A DNA stretch of 64,000 nucleotides from the NCBI GenBank assembly GCA_022652545.1, contig JALCRM010000001.1, positions 62,001 to 126,000 of the forward strand, written 5' to 3'. The DNA comes from Lachnospiraceae bacterium (GTDB lineage: Bacteria; Bacillota; Clostridia; Lachnospirales; Lachnospiraceae). Every line of letters starts with the position of its first letter. The first letter of the stretch is position 1. Below, in pieces: positions 1 through 11,100 of the stretch. Below the pieces are notes generated by a model. It had not been told where the DNA came from and did not search any database. It saw only the letters and a list, made by a program, of their open reading frames with translations. Made by a program: the position numbers and the translations under genes.

Positions 1-486
1 GAAGATGACGGGCCTTTTGCCGGGTACCGCGGAGGAAACGGCTACGGCAGCCGCGGCTACGGGCAGCACGGCGGCCGCTACAGCGACGATTTTGAGAGCG
101 TACGCGGCGGGCGGACCTTTGTGACATATGCGGGGCAGCCAGGCGGAAGCGGTGCGCGCGGGGGCAGCGCGGACGACAGATCCCTTCCCGGGTCCGAAAG
201 CCGGCCGAAGGCGGTTCTCGGAAAGACGCGCACTTCGGCGGATGCACACAAGCCTTTCATAGCGACGGCGAGCAGCAATTACCAGAAGCTCACGAAGGGG
301 AGCCAGGTAGAACAGAGCGAGATCGACTACGGTGTCGGCGACCGCGTCAGCCACGTCAGGTTCGGAAGCGGCACGGTCAGCAGGATAGAGAAAACACCGC
401 GCGATTACAAAGTCACAGTGGAATTCGACGAATGCGGCCAGAAAGTCATGTACGCCGCTTTCGCCAAACTGCAGAAGGAAAAATAG
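1..486 (+). CDS. pcrA: C-terminal end of a PcrA/UvrD-type DNA helicase (5' truncated by window)
   Basis: The frame is open from base 1 to a TAG stop at 484-486, so only the last 161 residues are present. The first part is a Gly/Tyr/Arg-rich, probably disordered linker. The last 50 residues (VGDRVSHVRFGSGTV, then VTVEFDECGQK and FAKLQK) match the small Tudor-like domain that ends PcrA-type superfamily 1 helicases and contacts RNA polymerase. The family unwinds DNA in repair and at replication-transcription conflicts, in the cytoplasm. The helicase motor lies outside the window, so the name rests on the tail alone. The next gene starts 8 bases after the stop, with its ribosome site (aggagg) touching this stop, so the two are probably cotranscribed. 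Confidence 0.75.
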   Translation, partial: EDDGPFAGYRGGNGYGSRGYGQHGGRYSDDFESVRGGRTFVTYAGQPGGSGARGGSADDRSLPGSESRPKAVLGKTRTSADAHKPFIATASSNYQKLTKGSQVEQSEIDYGVGDRVSHVRFGSGTVSRIEKTPRDYKVTVEFDECGQKVMYAAFAKLQKEK

Positions 487-494
487 GAGGTTTT

Positions 495-1901
495 ATGGCT
501 ACGGATACCGGTCTTTCGCTGCGCAATCAGGTCATGTATTGCGTTTTTGTACGGCAGTACAGCAAAGAAGGCACATTCCGCAAAGTTACCGAAGACATTC
601 CGCGCATCCGTTCACTCGGCACGGACATCGTATGGCTCATGCCCATTCATCCGATCGGCATAGAAGGACGGAAGGGCTCGCTCGGCAGTCCGTACGCGAT
701 CTCGGATTACCGCGCGGTCAACCCGGAATACGGCACGATGGAGGATTTCCGCGAGCTCGTCGACGCGATCCATGCGCACGGCATGAAATGCATCATTGAC
801 GTCGTTTACAAACACACCTCGCCGGATTCCGTACTGCTCAAAACACATCCGGAGTGGTTTTACCACCGCGCCGACGGCACACCGGGCAACCGGATCGGCG
901 ACTGGACAGACATCGTGGACCTCGATTATTCAAAGAAGGGTCTGTGGGAGTATCAGATCGAGACTCTGCGGAACTGGGCCCGCATCGTGGATGGCTTCCG
1001 GTGTGACGTGGCCTCGCTCGTGCCGCTTGCATTCTGGCTTGAAGCGCGGAAAAAGGTCGCGGAAGTACGGCCCGGCGCAATCTGGCTGGCGGAGTCCGTG
1101 GAACCTTCCTTTGTCTGCGAATGCAGAGCCGGAGGAATTTCCTGCCTGTCCGATTCCGAACTCTATAATGCATTCGATATCACGTACGATTACGATATTT
1201 ATTGGGATTTTGTCGACTGCCTTTCCGGGGCGACTGTATCTGCAGATGCAACAGGCGCTGCCGTGTACGGCGCTGCAGGTCGTGTAGGACTTTCGCGGTA
1301 TGCCCAGCAGATCGACCGGCAGGAGGGCATTTACCCTGACAACTATGTCAAACTCCGCCTTCTGGAAAATCATGACCGTATGCGGGCAAAACAGCTGATT
1401 CCGGAGACATCGGCGCTCCGTAACTGGACTGCTTTTCTGTTTTTCCAGAAAGGACTCACGCTTATTTACAATGGGCAGGAGATGCAGGATCGTATCCATC
1501 CCAGTCTGTTTGACAAAGATCCGGTCGACTGGCATACGGGGGAAGAAGATCTTTCTGCTTTCATGAGTACGCTTGCAGCGTTGCGCAAAACACCGGGCAT
1601 TGCGGAGATTTTCAGGTCCGGTTCTTATCACGTGGAAGCAGCCGGGGAGGATGCACTCCTTGCTGAATACAGCTTGTATTCTGACCGTCTTCATTCCGGT
1701 AAGGCTGCAGAACAGGATCAGGGGGCATCAACCGGAAACATTGTGCGGCTGTTGGGCGTCTTTCACACGAATGCAGCCAAAGCGCCAATGAAAGTATCGC
1801 TTGCAGACGGTATTTATACTGATCTTCTTACACAGCGTCCTTATCGGGTTGAATCCGGAGTCCTTCAGACTTTCGGTGCACCGGCAGTTTTCAGAGTCTG
1901 A
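495..1901 (+). CDS. Alpha-amylase family glycosidase (GH13)
   Basis: A 468-residue cytoplasmic enzyme with no signal peptide. All four GH13 signature regions are visible: region I D102VVYKH107, region II GFRCD with the nucleophile D171, region III LAES with the acid/base E200, and region IV ENHD with D294. The family cleaves or transfers alpha-glucosidic bonds in starch, glycogen or oligosaccharides; the exact substrate cannot be told. The ATG at 495 is chosen because AGGAGG (485-490) lies just upstream; the frame is also open further upstream, overlapping the helicase gene, but without a ribosome site. Length is within the compact alpha-amylase range. The gene follows the helicase gene by 8 bases and ends at a strong terminator. 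Confidence 0.9.
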   Translation: MATDTGLSLRNQVMYCVFVRQYSKEGTFRKVTEDIPRIRSLGTDIVWLMPIHPIGIEGRKGSLGSPYAISDYRAVNPEYGTMEDFRELVDAIHAHGMKCIIDVVYKHTSPDSVLLKTHPEWFYHRADGTPGNRIGDWTDIVDLDYSKKGLWEYQIETLRNWARIVDGFRCDVASLVPLAFWLEARKKVAEVRPGAIWLAESVEPSFVCECRAGGISCLSDSELYNAFDITYDYDIYWDFVDCLSGATVSADATGAAVYGAAGRVGLSRYAQQIDRQEGIYPDNYVKLRLLENHDRMRAKQLIPETSALRNWTAFLFFQKGLTLIYNGQEMQDRIHPSLFDKDPVDWHTGEEDLSAFMSTLAALRKTPGIAEIFRSGSYHVEAAGEDALLAEYSLYSDRLHSGKAAEQDQGASTGNIVRLLGVFHTNAAKAPMKVSLADGIYTDLLTQRPYRVESGVLQTFGAPAVFRV

Positions 1902-1925
1902 TCTTTTAGTGCGGCGGGTACCCAG

Positions 1926-1967
1926 AACACCCGACAGCGTACTTCAGGTACGCTGTCGGGTGTTTTT
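1926..1967 (+). terminator. Rho-independent terminator of the GH13 gene
   Basis: A perfect 17-bp inverted repeat (1926-1942 with 1948-1964) around a 5-base loop (ttcag), ending in a T-rich run. It lies 25 bases after the GH13 stop codon. Confidence 0.9.
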
Positions 1968-1995
1968 GATTTTGTCCAAATTCAATGCCTCATAG

Positions 1996-2037
1996 TTATC
2001 ATTTGTTAATGAAATTATTGACAGCGGCATATAGAAT
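1996..2037 (+). promoter_or_regulatory. Promoter and putative operator of the Crp/Fnr gene
   Basis: An ATGAAA element (2009-2014) is followed after 17 bases by TAGAAT (2032-2037). Upstream lies the 17-mer at 1996-2012, whose core is CATT-N4-AATG. The exact reverse complement of this 17-mer occurs at 12025-12041, in front of the LytTR gene at 12129. There ATGAAA and TAAAAT have the same 17-base spacing and the same ggcata lead-in. TTGACA at 2018-2023 is an alternative -35 but has no well-spaced -10. Confidence 0.5.
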
Positions 2038-2066
2038 ACAGAATAGTATGCAAAACGAGGCATTTC

Positions 2067-2666
2067 ATGACAGAACGCGAAATCTTTTTCAGAAATGTGC
2101 TGGGTCTTACAGATCCCGTTCTTATTAAAAATCTTATCGAAAATACTCAGCCAAAGCTGCTCAAAAAAAGGGAACTGCTGCAGAATGTAGGGGATGATGT
2201 GCCTTACCTCTATCTCCTTTCCACGGGACTTCTGCGCGGTTTTTTCTATGACAGCGAGGGACATGAGATCACCGACTGTTTCGGCTACATACCGGGCACA
2301 CCTGCGGTAGCCTGCGCTGAACTTAACCGGACTGCACAGATCGGCATTGAGGCACTGGAAGACAGCGCTCTTTATTCACTGCCTTTTGAAGTGGTTTTGC
2401 CGCTTATGGAGAGCAACCAGCAGGTGATGGTCCTGTACAACAGGATCCTGCTTCATTCCCTGCAGGAACAGTGGGAAAACAAGATCATGCTGGCGCAGGA
2501 TACAGCGCCGCGCCGCTACCTCTGGTTCAACGAAAGATATCCCGGGCTGATCGACCGTGTGAGCCATAAATACATTGCTTCGTTTTTGGGCATTTCACCT
2601 GTGCAGCTTTCGCGCATCCGCAGAGCGATCAGAGAGCAGAAAGTACAGGATTCAGCCGATCTTTGA
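2067..2666 (+). CDS. Crp/Fnr-family transcriptional regulator
   Basis: A 199-residue protein with an N-terminal cNMP-binding-like beta-barrel (about 15-115), a dimerisation helix (about 118-140) and a C-terminal winged helix-turn-helix (about 166-187, KYIASFLGISPVQLSRIRR). This is the Crp/Fnr layout at slightly below usual length. No Fnr-type N-terminal cysteine cluster is seen, so an iron-sulfur oxygen sensor is unlikely and the ligand is unknown. The start ATG follows acgagg at 2055-2060. It stands alone between the GH13 terminator and the first SLH gene, 54 bases upstream of that gene, and may control it. Its promoter shares an element with the LytTR gene at 12129. Confidence 0.85.
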   Translation: MTEREIFFRNVLGLTDPVLIKNLIENTQPKLLKKRELLQNVGDDVPYLYLLSTGLLRGFFYDSEGHEITDCFGYIPGTPAVACAELNRTAQIGIEALEDSALYSLPFEVVLPLMESNQQVMVLYNRILLHSLQEQWENKIMLAQDTAPRRYLWFNERYPGLIDRVSHKYIASFLGISPVQLSRIRRAIREQKVQDSADL

Positions 2667-2720
2667 CAGCTGCCGGATGCAGCTGTATCAGGATAAAAAC
2701 AGGAGAGGGGAAAAGTAAAT

Positions 2721-4862
2721 ATGAAAAGATGGATCAGCAGGCTGACAACGGCGTCGTTGACGGCTGCTATGGTGCTGTCGCTGGCACCTGGCGCGGTGTA
2801 CGCCGAAGGCGTAAACGCAGCAGGTATGGCAGCTTCGGCATCTTCCGAGCAGTATGCAGCCGCAGCGGACTCCGGGGAAACGGCGGAAGAGGCGGCATTT
2901 ACAGCAGGTTCTGACGAGGCTGCAATCGAGGCCGGTTCCGGCGCAGCGGCGGACGAAGCGGCAGTCGAAGCCGGTTCGGAAGATGCGGCACCAGAGGCAA
3001 GTTCGGAGGAGGCTGCATCCGAAGCAAGCTCGGAGGAAGCAGCGGATACCGCGGCTTCTGTCGAGAAGGTCACCGCATCCTCAACGCAGCTGGCTGCGCC
3101 CACGGTAAGCTGGGGAGGTGACTATAACGACAGTTCTTATGAGCATGAGACGGTAACTGTAACGACAGTGGCAAACTGCACGGAAGGATATACAGTGCAG
3201 TTGTACAAAGACGGAACGCTTGCTTATAATACAGTTTTCAAAGCGACCTCAAGTGCCGATACGAAATTCGTTGTACCTGTCGGTGCGCAGATCAATACTA
3301 CGGGAAAGTATCAGGTGCGTGTACAGGCCAAGGGCAATACAGAAGCAGGTTATCAGGACAGCGACTGGGGTGAATCGGAAGAATGGGACTACACGGCACC
3401 TGATAAACTTCAGCAGCCGGCTCCGCCGACGTGGGAAGAGGGTCAAACGGGAAAATGCAGTATCTTTGTCCCTGATTCCGGTGCGCAGGGGTATCTGCTT
3501 GAATTGCTTAGAGATGGCGAAGTTGTAGGTACCTCTATAGGCTATACCTTCTGGAAAAATCCCGAAGACTTTACGGGACGTATGACGAAGGCCGGTAAAT
3601 ACAAGCTTAGAGTCCGGGCCCTCAGCGGAGACCTGACAAAATATGCAAACAGTGATTTTTCTGAATTCTCTGCGGAAGTGGATTTTTCGACCGGCAGCAC
3701 ATCCGTCAGGGAAGATATCGATGCCGCAACCGCAGCAGTGAACGCTGCCACGGATACTTCGTCGGCAGTTTCAGCACTTAAGGCACTTACCGATAAGGAC
3801 TCCGCAAGCAAGCTGAAAGGCGCTATGCTGTCCGAGTCAGCAGTCCGGAATAGTCTTGCCGACCTTGAAGCTGCTTACAAATCAAAGATGGGCATCACAC
3901 TGGACAGGACGGTAAACAGCGATCTGAGTGATGTTTTGACTGCTGATACAAGCAGGATCACTATTCTCGGGGCAGCTCTCAATACCACGACAGAAGCGGC
4001 TCAGCTGCATTTGAGACTGCATAAGCCGGATACGGATCTTTCAGCCGGTCTTCCGGACATTTACTATAATGCCGTGCCTTGCAGCATTGATCTGGAAGGC
4101 ATCAGCAGTTATATGTCCGTACCGGTATACGTCACGATGCCGGTTCCGAAGGGCGTCAATAAGGACTGTCTGGTCATTCTCGACTATGCTGACGGAAGCA
4201 CAACCTCTTATACGGTTATTGAGCCGACCCTGAATGCAGACGGCACGATCAGCTTTATCATGGACAGTTTCGGTGACTGCGTTTTTGCGGATAAGGGGAC
4301 TCCGTTTACGGATCTGGGGAGCAGTGCCTGGGTCAACACAGCTGTCTCGTATGTATATGGCAAAGGTCTCATGAAAGGTACGTCCGACACGACCTTCAAT
4401 CCGACCGGGACGCTTACCCGCGGCATGTTTGCGGCGATCCTGTACCGCACAGCCGGCAGTCCGTCGGTTACCTATACACAGAAATTCAGCGACGTTCCAT
4501 CCGGAAAGTACTATTCCCTGGCGGTCACCTGGGCAAGCAACAGCGGCCTGATCTCAGGCTACGGAGATACGGGAAGGTTCGGGCCGAACAATAACATCAC
4601 ACGCGCGCAGATCGCCAAGATCCTGTATCTGTATGCAAAGTCGAAAGGGTATGACCTGACGGCGGATGCCGATCTGTCCGGGTTCGCGGATGCGTCAAAA
4701 CTGAAAGGCAACTTCGTCGTCTACATGAAGTGGGCTGTCAGCAAAGGCCTTATTTCCGGTGCGACCTCGGGCAGTGAGAAATATCTGAATCCCGGCAGCA
4801 GCGCCACCCGCGCGCAGTGTGCCAAGATGATCAAACAGTTTTTGATCAACTGCGTAAAATAA
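2721..4862 (+). CDS. Secreted SLH-domain surface protein (class B SLH)
   Basis: A 713-residue exported protein. The signal peptide ends near residue 28 (GAVYA-EG), then an Ala/Glu/Ser-rich acidic linker runs to about 115. Two fibronectin-III-like beta domains follow (about 120-325), a short helical stretch, then a ZU5-like beta domain (about 415-520, with VPVYVTMPVPKGV). Three SLH repeats occupy about 526-713 (LTRGMFAAILYR, ITRAQIAKILYLYA, ATRAQCAKMIKQF). SLH triplets hold proteins non-covalently on secondary cell-wall polymer. The whole order is repeated in the protein at 31399, its closest paralogue here, and the SLH block matches the class B set at 26-38 kb. AGGAGAGGGG at 2701-2710 precedes the ATG. 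The role of the exposed domains is unknown. Confidence 0.88.
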   Translation: MKRWISRLTTASLTAAMVLSLAPGAVYAEGVNAAGMAASASSEQYAAAADSGETAEEAAFTAGSDEAAIEAGSGAAADEAAVEAGSEDAAPEASSEEAASEASSEEAADTAASVEKVTASSTQLAAPTVSWGGDYNDSSYEHETVTVTTVANCTEGYTVQLYKDGTLAYNTVFKATSSADTKFVVPVGAQINTTGKYQVRVQAKGNTEAGYQDSDWGESEEWDYTAPDKLQQPAPPTWEEGQTGKCSIFVPDSGAQGYLLELLRDGEVVGTSIGYTFWKNPEDFTGRMTKAGKYKLRVRALSGDLTKYANSDFSEFSAEVDFSTGSTSVREDIDAATAAVNAATDTSSAVSALKALTDKDSASKLKGAMLSESAVRNSLADLEAAYKSKMGITLDRTVNSDLSDVLTADTSRITILGAALNTTTEAAQLHLRLHKPDTDLSAGLPDIYYNAVPCSIDLEGISSYMSVPVYVTMPVPKGVNKDCLVILDYADGSTTSYTVIEPTLNADGTISFIMDSFGDCVFADKGTPFTDLGSSAWVNTAVSYVYGKGLMKGTSDTTFNPTGTLTRGMFAAILYRTAGSPSVTYTQKFSDVPSGKYYSLAVTWASNSGLISGYGDTGRFGPNNNITRAQIAKILYLYAKSKGYDLTADADLSGFADASKLKGNFVVYMKWAVSKGLISGATSGSEKYLNPGSSATRAQCAKMIKQFLINCVK

Positions 4863-4873
4863 TACAGGGACAG

Positions 4874-4906
4874 AGAGCAGGTACCGGAGAGGCACCTGCT
4901 CTTTTT
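4874..4906 (+). terminator. Terminator after the first SLH gene
   Basis: An inverted repeat (agagcaggt 4874-4882, acctgctct 4894-4902) is followed by a T run. The remaining bases to 5144 hold one imperfect hairpin (about 4979-5000) and the promoter of the next gene; no gene is seen there. Confidence 0.85.
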
Positions 4907-5068
4907 GACCGCTTCTGTGACGCCGCATCCGGATGCAGTATATCCGGCATGTATGAAAAAGTATTTGTGCGGTATTTGCGCAGGCCTCCGCAGCCTGTGC
5001 AAAATCCGACAGAAAATAAGTTATTTATTACAGTGATACAGAAAAGTCAACGTTTGAAAAATCATTGA

Positions 5069-5087
5069 GAAATTCCAAGCGTATAAT
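5069..5087 (+). promoter_or_regulatory. Putative promoter (-10) of the 5145 SLH gene
   Basis: A perfect TATAAT at 5082-5087 with GAAATTC at 5069-5075. TTGAAA at 5054-5059 is 22 bases from the -10, too far for a standard -35. A similar AAATT-plus-TATAAT block stands before several other genes in the window. Confidence 0.45.
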
Positions 5088-5144
5088 ATTCGTAATTTCA
5101 TTTATGATCACGGCATTACTCAATAACTATGCGGGGGCAGAAGC

Positions 5145-8100
5145 ATGAAAAGGAGACTGGCAGGCAGGGCGCTTGCTGTTGTTTTGTCAACAGCGATGGT
5201 ATTCACAACGGTTCCGTCTTCGGTATATGCAGAGGGAGAGAACGCAGGCCAGGGGACGGAAATGCAGTCGGCAGCCATAACCCCTGAAGCACAGGAGGCT
5301 GAGGAAGAAGGATCGGTGGTATCCGGTACTTCCGTATCAACATCCGAAGAAACAGCTGCTGCAGAAGAAACTGCAGCAATATCGGGTACCTCGGGAACTT
5401 CAGCCACAACCGATAATTCTGCATCCTCTGCCGCATCCGCTGCCTCTTCTACATCTTCCATAGCCGCAGCATCCGGGACATCTGCAGGGATCTCTGCTTC
5501 CGATAAATCTTCTGAAGTTTCTGCTTCCGACCAATCTGCAGCAACCGCAGTTTCAAAGGCAGCAGTTGAATACGCGATCATCTATGACGGAAATGCAGGA
5601 GACGATGACCTGACAGATCTTCCTGTGCAAAAGGAAAATTCCGATAATTCGAAGATCTCGGCAGATATACCGGGGAGAGATGGGTATGTTTTCAAGGAAT
5701 GGAATACGGAGAAGGACGGAAGCGGAAAAGACTATCAGCCGGGTGATTCCGTCGATCTCACGGAAGACCTTACTCTGTACGCGCAGTGGGAAGCAAAGGT
5801 ACAGGAGAAACTCGGCAGCACGGACAGCGAATGGTACAAGGATTATTCGTATTCGGTTAACACAGATGCAGATGGCAATAACAGACTGGTAATAGGCGAA
5901 TATACCGGCAATCTCAACGGCTTGTACCAAAGCGAACTTTATGTGCCGGCCAAAACAACGATCGACGGCGTAGAATACACAACTTCAATAACAGGGTATA
6001 ACCCTGTCGATCATGGAATGGGTTGGGGCTCTACTTTCGAGGGCATATGGTACAGTGGGCGTCAATCTATTACAAAACTGGTTTTTGAAAAAGGAGTTAT
6101 TTTTACCGGAAAATGCAGGACTATGTTTGCAGATATGGGCAAACTTACAGAATTGGATGTCAGCGGTGTAGACACAAGCAACGTCACGGACATGGCCGGT
6201 ATGTTTAATGAATGCAGCGAGCTCACAAGTCTGGACGTCAGTGGTTTTGATACTTCCAATGTAGAGAATATGGCCGGTATGTTTGCCGGTTGCAAAAAAC
6301 TGCAGAAACTGGATGTCAGCCAATTTAATACCAGTAAAGTTACTAGTATGGGGAAAGATCCAGGTATTGTCTCTTCTCAAAATTTTTATGGGATGTTTGA
6401 TGCTTGCGAAAGTCTTACTTCTTTGAATGTCAGCGGTTTCAACACAGAGAATGTTACAACTTTTGGCGGCATGTTCAAAGACTGCAGCAAACTGCAGTCA
6501 CTGGATCTTAGCCATTTTGTCACTGCCAAGGCGGGAACTCTGTATGATATGTTCAATGGCTGCAGCAGTCTGAAGACAATCAAGATCGGCAATATGGATA
6601 CCGGGAATGTAGTCTATTTTGATAGGATGTTTGACGGCTGCAGCAGCCTCGAGTCGCTGGATGTCTCCACATTCAGAACCACATCGGCTCAGTATATCGA
6701 TTATATGTTCAACGATTGTTCTTCCCTGACGTCACTGGACCTTTCTAACTTTGATATGAAATCGCTCAGCCTGACAGATACCAGAGGATATCCAAGTTCA
6801 ACATTCACCACGTTCCATTTGCTGGATGGATGCACAGCTTTGAAAGAAATAGAAGTTCCCACGCATCTGAACAGTTCGATCAGCAATGCGCTTCCCTCAG
6901 ATTTTTATAAAACCGGAAGTGATGGCAAAGCTGATCTGGCAGCCGGAGTATTTACTGCGCTTCCGACAGGCCTTGAAACAAGCATCAGTCTGGTGAGGAG
7001 CGATGAAATATCATCGGGGGTCGAAGGAGCAGTCAGCATTGCAGTGCCTTCCGGAAAAATTGCGGTCCGGGTATATGCCGAAAACGGGGAAGTATTAGCC
7101 GGTGCGGACGTAGGTATAACAAAAGCGGACGGAACATCTGCGGGAGAAGGAAACACCGATGATACAGGCAGTTTTTTCTGCGAAACATCCGGCAAGGTCA
7201 AGATCAGTGTTACCAAAAATGGTTATTTCAGCAAACTGGTGACGCGTACTTTGAGTACAGGAACAGCAACCTGCATCACACTGCTCTCCAAATCTGCACA
7301 CAGTTACAGTTGCTGCAGCATCATGTTAGACAATGAAATCGACATTCAATCAGAGAAGAAGGCGATCAGGCGCGTAGACGGGGGCGTCCTGGACAACCAG
7401 ATCGTCGTGAATATCGAGAAGGCAGATACGGCAGCCGATATCTCATCTTATGCTTTGTTACAGGATGGGAAAGTAATCACCAATTCGAGCAGTAATACCC
7501 TGACCGTCAACCTGGAGGCAAGTGACAAGATCGAAGCCGGAAAGAAGATTTCGGTATGTGCATATAATTCTGACGGCAACAAGGCGATCACGATCGATAC
7601 ACAGTTGAGCATTCTGGAATCAGAGTCTGATGGAAGTTTGACAATCGGAAAAAGTATAGACTTTACCATTCCGGATAATGTTCCAATCCTGGGTGGAAAT
7701 GAAATGTCATTCGATACAGATGTGAACAGTCCTATTGACGTGGAAATATCAGAGAATAAAATCAAGATCTATATCGGTAAAAACACCAAAAAAACCATGG
7801 AGGAATATCAAAAAACAGTGCTGAATGGCGCTGATTACGGCTCTGATGCGGATCTGTATGATATCTTCAGTGACCGGTGTAATTATCAGAAACTGTTTGG
7901 CGATCAACTCGACAGCACGGGCGAAAAGGCAACTGTCGCGGGCTTCAGCGTCAAGCAGCAGGTTTATGGCTATGGCGAAGCATATTTCAGTCCGAATACC
8001 TCACGTTCGGTTGTTACATGTAAGATTATTTACAAAATAACCGGTTCCGGTTCACACACATGGTATTGGGTTGTACTCGTGCCGCTGTATATAGATATCA

Positions 8101-11100
8101 GCGGGGAGATTTCTGATGAGGTAAGCCTGAAAGGTGTTTTGACCTTCGGGGACGGCCTGGAATCCTATAAGTTTTCCGGGGCAAACAAGCTCAGTACTTC
8201 GCTTACACTTTCTGCCGGCGCCGGATTCAAGGGAAAGCTGGATGTGGAAGCATCCGGAACGGGAGAAATAGACTGGGAAATCAGTCTGAATGACGGCAAA
8301 AGTACGGTAGATGCCGAATTGTCAGCCAAGGTAAGCGCTACTGCGTTTCTGTTCAGCTATGAATATGAACTTTATGACCAGACCTGGCGATGGTACCCCC
8401 AGGAAAGCAATTCTGCTGAAAAGTTAGGCGCAGACGTCAGTGACACTGACAATTATAAGCTGATGTCCCGTGACTATGTGCACGGTTCAGGCTCCATGGA
8501 ACGTCTTAACGCATCGGGCAGCGGAACTTCGGGCGCAGAAGCTGTTTTGAAAGGCATCTATCCCATGAGTAAGCCCCGGCTCGTCTATTACGGCGGGAAA
8601 CAGTATCTGTTTTATCTGGATGACGTTTCAAGCCGCGGCAGCGCGGATCGCACGGCACTTTACTGCAGTGTGGACGGCGGCACCCCGTTTATCGTGCAGA
8701 ATGACAAAACAGCCGACTTTGCCTTCGATTGCGCAGCAGGGAGCGATGGCGTCTATCTTGTATGGCAGAATGCCACAAAGACTTTCGGGAACTCCGTAGA
8801 CAACTATGATTCCTATGCATCCGCAATGAAACTCAGTGCGGCAAAACTCAGCGGCAGCACGGTTTCGAAGACCTGGACGATGAACACGACGTCCGGTATT
8901 GCCCCGATGATGCCTTCACTTGCCATAGATGGGAGCGGCGTGACGGCGGCGTGGGTAGAAAATGCATCGAATTCCATGTCCATGAAGGGCACCAATGCTG
9001 TCATGACAGAAACGGTCGGCGGTACGTCGGCTTCGAAAATGGCGGAGACAGACAAAACTGTGACCGGACTATCTCTCGGGCTTCTCGGCGGAACGCCTAC
9101 CGCAGCCTGGACGGAAGATACAGACGGCGATCTTACGACGACTGCTGACGAGGAGATCTACGCAGTCCAGGGAACGACGGTGACCCGCGTCACAAGCAAT
9201 GATACGGTGGATTCTGACCCGCAGTTCGCCTCTTACAACGGAGGCACGCACTTAGTCTGGTTCACCGGTTCGAATTATAATGCGATTGACAGCCTCGGGG
9301 GGACGGCTGCAGGGCTCCTCAGTGAAGACAATGCCGCAGCCAATGCGGACTACATGATTTCAGGAGACGGAACAAACGGTCTGCTCACCTGGTGGACAGA
9401 GGATCGCATCAACGACCAGGTAAACAGTGTACTGTATCAGACGCAGTGCACGGGCGGGGCGTTCGGTAGCGTGCAGCAGATCCTGAATACGGAAAAGCGG
9501 CTGGGATCATATTCGACAGCCTTCGATGGATCCGGAAACGGGAAGATCGCCTATACGCTGAAGGACGCGATCGGGGTCGCTGGTGAGACGGATCTTTATG
9601 TCGACAGTACCGCAGCGATCGCAACGGCAGCGATCGGGAGTCTTGTGTTCGATCCGGATAAGTATGTTTCCGGATCGGCGCTTCCTGTCGCACTTACCCT
9701 TCAGAATACCGGCAGCGCAGCCTCGGATGTGACAATAAAGCTCCTTTCCGGTACGACCGTGAGTTGGAGTGAGGACCTCGGAGGCATGGCGGCGGGCGCG
9801 GAGACATCCTTCGATCTTTCAAACGTGAACGTCGGAGCGGGTGATTACAACCTGGCAGTCTATACAGATGGTGTGCTTACGGATGAAAGTGACTTCCGAG
9901 TCGGCGATACCAACCTGAATGTCGTGTCCGGTGATTACTATTCCGGGACCGATTACTTAACGGATGTGCGCGTTCTCAACCGCTCGAAGATCGCGACCGG
10001 CGGGAAACTCACGATCACGGCAAACGACAGCAGCAGCACGGAACTTTACTCGACCGACCTCGCCACACTTGCAGGCGGAGAAACAGCTTCCTATACAGTC
10101 AACCTGACCGACCTCTTTGGAAAAACATCCGCGAAGAGCGCAGTCCTCAATGTTACCGCGAGTGAAAGCGAGTCAGAACTCGGAGACAACACGATAACGC
10201 TCTATGCCCCGGATGCCCTGGACGATCTGGTGTCGGTATCGCTGGACACGGGCGGTGCCGATCTCAATGTCGGGGAAACAAGGCAGCTGACGGCTACGGT
10301 CACGCCTTCGGACACCGGATCTTCGGTGAGCTGGACGAGCAGTGACACCTCGGTCGCTACGGTGGATTCGAATGGCCTGGTGACGGCAGTGGCTACCGGT
10401 ACAGCGTCCATTACAGCTACCTGCGGGGACAACTGTGTGGCCGGATCATGCAGCATCAACGTGGCACAGCCTGCAGGAGCAAAAGTCAGCGTGACCGGGG
10501 TAAGCCTCGACAGCAGCCAGGTCACCGTCGGAGAAGGAAAAACAAAACAGCTGAAGGCAACGATCACACCGTCTGACGCGACGAACAAGGCGCTGGCCTG
10601 GGCGACAAGCGACTCCGCAGTGGCAAGTGTTTCGTCTGAAGGTCTAGTAACGGCGAACGGCACAGGAACCGCAACGATCACTGTAAGCACAGCGGATGGT
10701 ACATTTACAGACAAGTGTGCAGTGACGGTCATTGCGAACGTCGATCCTTCAGCACCGCTGCCGTTCACAGATGTGCCTTCGACCAAGTGGTATTACAGCA
10801 GCATACAGTATGTTTACCAGAGAGGTCTGATCACAGGCGCGACTTCGACGACCTTCAATCCGTCGAGCAACCTGACCCGCGGCCAGTTTGCGGCGATCCT
10901 GTATCGTATGGCGGGCAGGCCGGCAGTGATCTACACGGCAAAATACAAGGATGTACCCGACGGCAAGTATTATTCGGCTGCGGCAATGTGGTCGAGCAGC
11001 GACAGTGTCGGTGTGCTCTTCGGTGACAGAAATTCCAGCGGCCAGTCTGTGGGCTACTACCGTCCGCTCGACAAGATCACGCGGCAGGAGATGGCGGCTG

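Noticed and set aside
2664-2695. Inverted repeat acagctgc/gcagctgt as terminator of the Crp/Fnr gene
   Set aside because: The stem is only 8 bp and lacks a T run; readthrough into the SLH gene at 2721 seems as likely.
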